This document shows, one piece after another, positions 59,485-64,000 of a DNA stretch of 64,000 bases. How positions within the stretch are numbered: the first letter of the stretch is position 1; each line of letters begins with the position of its first letter. The DNA comes from Oligoflexia bacterium (GTDB lineage Bacteria > Bdellovibrionota > UBA1018). The stretch covers positions 38,823-102,822 of the forward strand of contig JAMPXJ010000016.1 of the NCBI GenBank assembly GCA_023701205.1, written 5' to 3'. The notes below the pieces were generated by a model. That model did not search any database. It saw only the letters and a program-made list of their open reading frames with translations, and was not told the origin of the DNA. The position numbers were made by a program, and so were the translations under genes.

Positions 59485-60625
59485 CTCTCAGGCCCACGAG
59501 CGCCAGCAGCGCTGTCGCCCAGGCCCACTGCACGAGGAGCGCGCGCTGGATCAGCAGCCCGCTCAGCACGGGCGCCAGGACCTGACTGAAGGATGCCAGG
59601 GACTGCATAAGCCCGAGCGCCACGCCCTGGCGCGAAGCCTCGACGCTGCGGGAGAGGAGGCTTGTCAGGCTTGGGCGAAGCAGCGAGCTTCCGAGCGAGA
59701 TCAGGCCCACCGTCGCCAGCACTGGCCACAGCGTCCGGACCGAGCCCAGCGCCACCATTCCGACTGCCATGATGAAAAACCCGATCGCCGAAAGCACGCG
59801 CTCTCCGATCGTCCGCACGAGAAAGCCCAGCAGCCCGGCCTGCGCGATGAGCCCCACGAGCCCCGCGAACGAAAACGCGTAGCCCACCTCGCGCGCGGTG
59901 AACGGCAAGCCACCGTAAGTAAAGCGCCGTTCGGCGAACAAAGCCAAACCGCTCATGTAAAGACTGAACGAAAGACTGAACACAAGGAAGAGCACCAGGA
60001 GCCGCGCCACTCCCGGCGTCCGCAGGCACGCGAGATAGCCGCGCCAGTCGATCCCGAAGGAGCGCTCGCGATGCGCGCCGCGCGGGACGGGCTTCAGAAC
60101 GAAGAGCGTCGTCACGATGCTCGTGGCCGAAAGCGCCGCGGCCGCATAGATGGGCACGACGTGCCCAAAGGTCGCGAGATACCCCGAGATCGCCGGCCCG
60201 ATGAGAAAGCCGATCCCGAACGCGATGCCGATGAGCCCGTAGGACTTGGCCCGATGCTCCGGCTCGCTCACGTCGGCGACATAAGCCTGCGCGACGCTGA
60301 TATTGCCGGCGGTGATCCCGTCGAGCGCGCGCGAAAGGAAAAGTACCGGAAGGGTCTTCGCCGAAGCCATGAGCAGCAGTGCCGAGAAGGTCCCGAGCTG
60401 GCTCAAAAGCAGGATGGGCTTGCGCCCGAAGCGATCCGAAAGCTCTCCCAGGAACGGTCCGGAGAAAAATTGCCCCAGGCCGAAAACCGAGATGAGCAGC
60501 CCCACCGAAAATGGCGAAGCTCCGAACTCCTGCGCATAAAACGGAAGAAGCGGGATGATCATCGTCACGCCGAGGACGTCGACGAGGACCACGAGGAAGA
60601 TGGAGATCAGCGGGGAGAGGGTCAT
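59447..60625 (-). CDS. MFS transporter, tetracycline-resistance-like family
   Basis: 392 residues with twelve hydrophobic segments. The motif GELSDRFGRKPILLLSQLG in loop 2-3 (about 60-79) is MFS motif A, and the TetA-like N-terminus (IFLVVLVDVLGVTMIIPLLP, then YVADVSEPEHRAKSYGLIG near 120) fits the DHA1/TCR group of drug:H+ antiporters. Drug specificity cannot be read from sequence. Convergent with dbpA. Confidence 0.88.
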   Translation of the reverse strand: MTLSPLISIFLVVLVDVLGVTMIIPLLPFYAQEFGASPFSVGLLISVFGLGQFFSGPFLGELSDRFGRKPILLLSQLGTFSALLLMASAKTLPVLFLSRALDGITAGNISVAQAYVADVSEPEHRAKSYGLIGIAFGIGFLIGPAISGYLATFGHVVPIYAAAALSATSIVTTLFVLKPVPRGAHRERSFGIDWRGYLACLRTPGVARLLVLFLVFSLSFSLYMSGLALFAERRFTYGGLPFTAREVGYAFSFAGLVGLIAQAGLLGFLVRTIGERVLSAIGFFIMAVGMVALGSVRTLWPVLATVGLISLGSSLLRPSLTSLLSRSVEASRQGVALGLMQSLASFSQVLAPVLSGLLIQRALLVQWAWATALLALVGLRVMRPARSGTSAP

Positions 60626-60718
60626 CAGGAGGGGATCTTAGCTGATCGAGGGCGGGTTTGGAACGCGTTTGGGGGTTAGTCTCAAGCCCCGCCCCGCTTT
60701 TCGCCGAAAAGCTAAGAG

Positions 60719-61869
60719 GTGCGCTCTGCTCGGGCTTTCCTCATTCTCCTGCTGCTGCTCTTCTGGCCCTCGGCTCATGCCGAATTCCTGCCGGGCCTGG
60801 CCTCGCCGCTCAGCGCCCCCCCAAAAGGACCAGGGAATATGAAACGCCTCTGGACACGGGGATCAAGTCCTACGTCATCCCCAACGAAGGAACGCCCGCG
60901 GACCAGCTGCCGCTGCTGACGCATGCGCCCGAGGGCGTGCACGTGGCCGTCGGGACCGAGCGTGGCTTCATCGCGGCTGCGCTCAATCCCAAGGCCACGC
61001 ACCTGCTCCTCACGGACGCCACCCCGAGCGTCACGCTCTACAACCGCATCAACATCGCGCTGCTCAAGCTCGCCCAGGGCGATCTGAAGACCTATCGCGC
61101 GCTCCGGCTTAAGAGCGGCGCCGAGGAATGGCGCACCCGCGCGGCCCGGCTCCGTTCCGAAGGCCGGCTCGATCCTGCGAGCGCGGAGCTCCTCTCGTCC
61201 GAGGCGGTCTGGAAGAACTGGAAGTTCAGCGTGCGCGACAGCAGCGGCTTTGAGGCGTTTCATCGCCGGCCCGGGCGCGAGGACCTATTCTTCCGCGCCA
61301 ACTACCTTCATGACCCGAAGCTCTTCGAGCGGATCTCCAGGCTCGCGCGCGAAGACCGCATCCAGGCCGTGACGATGAACCTCGCGGACGACGAGGCACT
61401 CCGGGCGCTCACGCACGAGCTCAAGAACGCGCGGCTTAAGGTGAGCGTGGTCGATCTGAGCAACGCGTGGTGGCCGCAGTACCTTGATCCCGCGAGTGGG
61501 GCGTTCCCCCGGATGCTGGGGGCGTTCGAGGAGGTGGCCGACACCAAGGCGCTCTTGCTTCTCACCTCGTGGAACATGGATCAGCCCTTGACCGCGACCG
61601 CGGGCATCGAGCGCCGCTGGGGCTATTTCGGCTTCAGCTTCGATCGCCTCGCCCCCGCGCGCGAGAAGGGCGCGGCGCTGCAGCGGTATCTCTGGGAAAA
61701 CAACAATCACCCGCCCACTCTCGACGAGCTCGGGGAGGATGGAACCAGCCTCCGTTACGCCGGAAGTCTCAATGACCGCAAGGCGCTGGCGGCGCTGAAG
61801 GCCGCGCCTCGGGCTTGTATGGAAGGGTTCGCGGGTCTCGCGACTAGGCCGGCGATGTCACGGCCGTGA
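60719..61869 (+). pseudogene. Secreted-protein gene split by a -1 frameshift at a slippery heptamer
   Basis: A signal peptide frame (MRSARAFLILLLLLFWPSAH, from 60719) reaches C CCA AAA at 60820-60826, an X XXY YYZ slippery heptamer. A -1 slip there moves ribosomes exactly into the frame of the main body (TGIKSYVIPNEGTP to about 61869; ~350 residues). Without the slip the first frame stops at 60919, and the main frame has no signal peptide. The body has VHVAVGTERGF and TLYNRINIALL and resembles a LIC_10091-like family of unknown function. It may be a programmed or polymerase-slippage gene, a one-base indel, or an assembly error. Confidence 0.6.
60820..60826 (+). other. Candidate -1 slippery heptamer C CCA AAA
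   Basis: The zero frame reads GCC CCC CCA AAA GGA, with CCA and AAA as the two slippery codons and C before them. Sequence further downstream was not shown to form a clear pseudoknot by eye. Confidence 0.5.
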
Positions 61870-62052
61870 GCAAAGCGCGAACGCACGAGAGGACCGGGCA
61901 ACGCTGTCCCATTCCGCTATCAAGTGAAACAAATTGAGCCAGGACTCGTGAATCGCCGTACTCACGCCCGTCAACCTGGAGGCCGTCTCATGCATGAGGT
62001 TACCATGCTCCTTGACTCGTCCGTTCGTCCTGACGAAGAAGAGGAATCAGCC

Positions 62053-62345
62053 ATGTCACACGGACCTGCCACCGAAATGGGGCAAGGACAATGCCGCAAC
62101 CTACAAGTCCCGCCTAGGCATCACCCTGTTCCTGATCTATTCCGCGGTATATTTCGGGTTCGTACTGATCAACAGCGTGAGCCCGCAGCTGATGGGCCTT
62201 CCGATGCTGGGAATGAATCTTGCCGTGCTTTATGGCTTCGGGCTGATCGCCTTCGCGCTGGCTTTGGCATTCGCTTATAACGGCTTTTGCACTCGCGCGG
62301 AGGAACGCCTCAATCATAAGATCAAGGAAGTGACCCATTGCCAGG
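62053..62345 (+). pseudogene. Frameshifted DUF485 membrane protein
   Basis: The normal start MSHGPATE (ATG 62053) is followed by a one-base insertion (GAAATGGGG for GAATGGGG); the continuation GKDNAATYKSRLG and two membrane segments (LFLIYSAVYFGFVLIN and LAVLYGFGLIAFALALAFAYN) lie in the other frame. DUF485 proteins are about 100 residues, encoded upstream of ActP symporters, as here. Confidence 0.75.
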
Positions 62346-63255
62346 CGCTATTACGCGGCCGGCGGCACCGTGCATTGGGCGGTGAACGGGATCGCTTTTG
62401 CGGGTGCGCCCTGCTCGTGATCTTTTCGAGCGCCTTGGTGATCGCGCTTTTCGCGCGAGGCTTCAGGACGGCGCCGGACCACGGTGGCGAACAGGCCTAT
62501 CACTCGTTCAGGACGATCCCCTTCAGCGTGATGACTGACGGCGGCCTGATGCTGGCGGAGGACGGTGCGGTTATTCCCGCCCATTTGGATGCAGAATCCT
62601 TTCGGCAAGAAGTTCTATAACGGCGCTCCGAAGGCGGAGGGGAGGTTCTTCCCAGTCGCTCATCTGAGCGAGATCCAGTGGAAAGGACAGAAGGCTGAGC
62701 AGACCGGCAGACTGGATCCCATCACCTTCCTGACCGCGATCCGGGACGGTGTCGTGATCCGCTGACCCTCGAAGAAGATCATCGATGACGGCAGCACAGT
62801 GACGAAACTTATTATCCGCCGCCAACGCCGGGCGCCGATCTGCTTCAGCCAGGCTCCTATTTCAAAGTGGACTCGGCTAAAGGCGCTAAGTGGAACGACA
62901 AGCTGAACTTCATCTCGCTGATGCTCGCGCTTTTCTGCGGAACGGCGGCCCTTCCGCATATCCTGATCCGGTATTACACCGTCCCGAGCCCGGCTTGCGC
63001 GAGGAAATCGACCATCGTGGCGATCGCCTCGATCGGTATTTTCTACGTGCTCACTCTTAACATGGGCCTGGAAGCCATGGTGAGCGGGGTATTGGACCTG
63101 AACGACACCAATATGGCGGCGCCACTCTGGTCGGAATGATCTCAGCCGTCGCCATGATCCTGCTTTCTCCCGAGATGTACGTGAAACTGTATGGGCTCCG
63201 CGCGGAGGATGCGCCGATGCCGATCGACAGCCCGGCGATCTTCACCGTCCCGCAC
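62335..63255 (+). pseudogene. Decayed cation/acetate symporter (ActP-like, SSS family)
   Basis: Fragments in at least three frames match parts of ActP: YYAAGGTVHWAVNGIAFAG near 62350-62400, RTIPFSVMTDGGLML and AEGRFFPVAHLSEIQ near 62500-62700, GADLLQPGSYFKVDSAKGAKW and LALFCGTAALPHILIRYYTVPSP near 62840-62990, and AVAMILLSPEMYVKLYGLR to 63255. Large parts are missing and no frame spans the gene. With the DUF485 remnant it marks a lost acetate-uptake locus. Confidence 0.75.
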
Positions 63256-63555
63256 GGAGCAGAAACCAGGCTCATCTGGGAAGAAAATCGGAGACTGGAT
63301 CTGGCAACCCGGCATTTAAGCCTCTCATACGCTTGTACGGCAACCTGTCTAAGTTCTAGCCACACGAGCGCTCTTTTCGTGGCATTGGCCTTCCGGGCGA
63401 ACGGGATCCAATTCAGTAAGTAGCTGTACGTCTTGGTAAATCTTCCGGATATCCATAGAACTTCAGAGAATTGTGCTCGCGGCATGCCGCTTGAATCAAT
63501 GCTGAGCAGACCTGTTCAAACTGCTCTTAAGTAACTTAGATAGGAGAGTACTCTT
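63256..63555. other. Gap without a recognised gene
   Basis: The 300 bases between the ActP remnant and the next small gene hold frames too short and too poor in motifs to call; the DNA is AT-richer than average and may be residual symporter sequence. Confidence 0.4.
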
Positions 63556-63885
63556 ATGCTCGTTTCTAACTTGAATCGATTCCACTCCAGTTTTTTTGTC
63601 CTCGCACTTCTCGTTCAGTTCGTGGCATTGCCCGCATTGGCCGAAGAGAGCCAGGAAAATAGGGAGCTTGGAACTGGGGGAAGGGCCGCGCAGGCAGCCA
63701 TGGCAGTTACTGAAGGCGCTCTTGCGCACATGATCGCTAACAAGTTGCGAGACCCTGAGACTTTCATGAGCAAGAGCCAAAAAGCGGATCTTCGGAATCT
63801 TAGGAATAAGATCGCGAAAGAGGGTGAAATGAGAATAAGCGCTGTGGAGAGGTCCTTGAGAGTACCGAGTTCTCAGTCAGTCTGA
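63556..63885 (+). CDS. Small secreted protein of unknown function
   Basis: 109 residues with AGGAGAG about 8 bases before ATG 63556. A signal peptide (RFHSSFFVLALLVQFVALPA, cleavage after LAEE region) precedes a helical, Ala/Lys/Arg-rich mature part (GGRAAQAAMAVTEGALAHMI, then QKADLRNLRNKIAKEGE). No recognised domain. Its stop overlaps the convergent partial gene by 9 bases. Confidence 0.55.
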   Translation: MLVSNLNRFHSSFFVLALLVQFVALPALAEESQENRELGTGGRAAQAAMAVTEGALAHMIANKLRDPETFMSKSQKADLRNLRNKIAKEGEMRISAVERSLRVPSSQSV

Positions 63886-64000
63886 CTCCCTGCGCTTAGC
63901 CTCCTCCAGCCTCCATTTCGCAAGCTCCAGCGCGAGCCCGACCCAGTCGTCGGTGAGCTTGCGGTACCGCTTGTAGTTGGCAAGCTGGGTCTTCACTTCC
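63877..64000 (-). CDS. C-terminal fragment of an unknown protein (partial)
   Basis: The last about 40 codons of a minus-strand frame whose 5' part is outside the window. The sequence VKTQLANYKRYRKLTDDWVG, then LALELAKWRLEEAKRRESD, is helical and basic. I do not recognise it with confidence. Confidence 0.4.
   Translation of the reverse strand, partial: EVKTQLANYKRYRKLTDDWVGLALELAKWRLEEAKRRESD

Overview
The window is high-GC, densely coded, Gram-negative DNA: many lipobox lipoproteins, beta-barrels ending in an aromatic residue, and a Lol-like ABC operon. A broken HNH endonuclease of the type that is multicopy in Bdellovibrio, a TIGR02147-like regulator and the general gene style suggest a predatory-bacteria-like lineage (Bdellovibrionota or a neighbour). 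This placement is an inference; there is no rRNA or other marker gene in the window. No tRNA, rRNA, CRISPR array, prophage or plasmid backbone was seen.

Layout. 1-1748: a membrane glycosyltransferase fused to a hexapeptide (left-handed beta-helix) domain, with its own promoter and a structured leader. 2358-8435: module A, made of an ELWxxDGT lipoprotein, a FecR/FN3-like membrane protein, an outer-membrane barrel, a HAMP-SpoIIE phosphatase and a STAS protein with a C-terminal CxxC/CxxC motif. 8446-12462: an envelope ABC operon (LolA-like, DUF1302-like barrel, LolD-like ATPase, FtsX permease). 12529-15760: GT1 glycosyltransferase, ThiF-like E1 enzyme and a divergent nitroreductase. 15822-19640: glyoxalase I, ABC-F ATPase and a GT4 glycosyltransferase. 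19637-26453: module B, the same five families as module A in a different order. 26517-28734: a methyltransferase and an unknown secreted protein. 28891-34586: a two-component cluster (barrel, PstS-like protein, histidine kinase, Rcp1-like regulator, receiver-kinase hybrid). 34602-37012: a decayed gene copy, an unknown membrane-anchored protein and the HNH pseudogene. 37077-47527: subtilase, small YHS-like protein, second ABC-F, Lcl-domain lipoprotein, a third barrel paralogue, GreA/B-like factor, nucleotidyltransferase, HAD hydrolase and TIGR02147-like regulator. 47745-57497: an AT-richer secreted protein, two near-identical REP-associated (Y1/HUH) transposase-like genes with nearby hairpins or tandem repeats, a trehalose operon (membrane-tethered OtsA, GH15, OtsB), a small lipoprotein, an ankyrin protein and a LysR regulator. 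58066-64000: DbpA helicase, MFS exporter, a secreted-protein gene split by an apparent -1 frameshift at a canonical slippery heptamer, a decayed DUF485/ActP symporter locus and two small genes at the edge.

The main candidate for an undescribed system is the duplicated five-gene module A/B. In each copy a sensor-type SpoIIE phosphatase sits beside a STAS protein that keeps a candidate phosphorylatable Ser, and beside three envelope proteins (inner-membrane-anchored FecR/FN3, ELWxxDGT lipoprotein, barrel). I infer a partner-switching pathway that senses or controls an envelope assembly. No RsbW-type kinase is visible here. Secondary points are the -1 slippery site at 60820, the RAYT genes with hairpins showing a compensatory base change, and the palindrome-rich divergent promoter region at 47528-47744.
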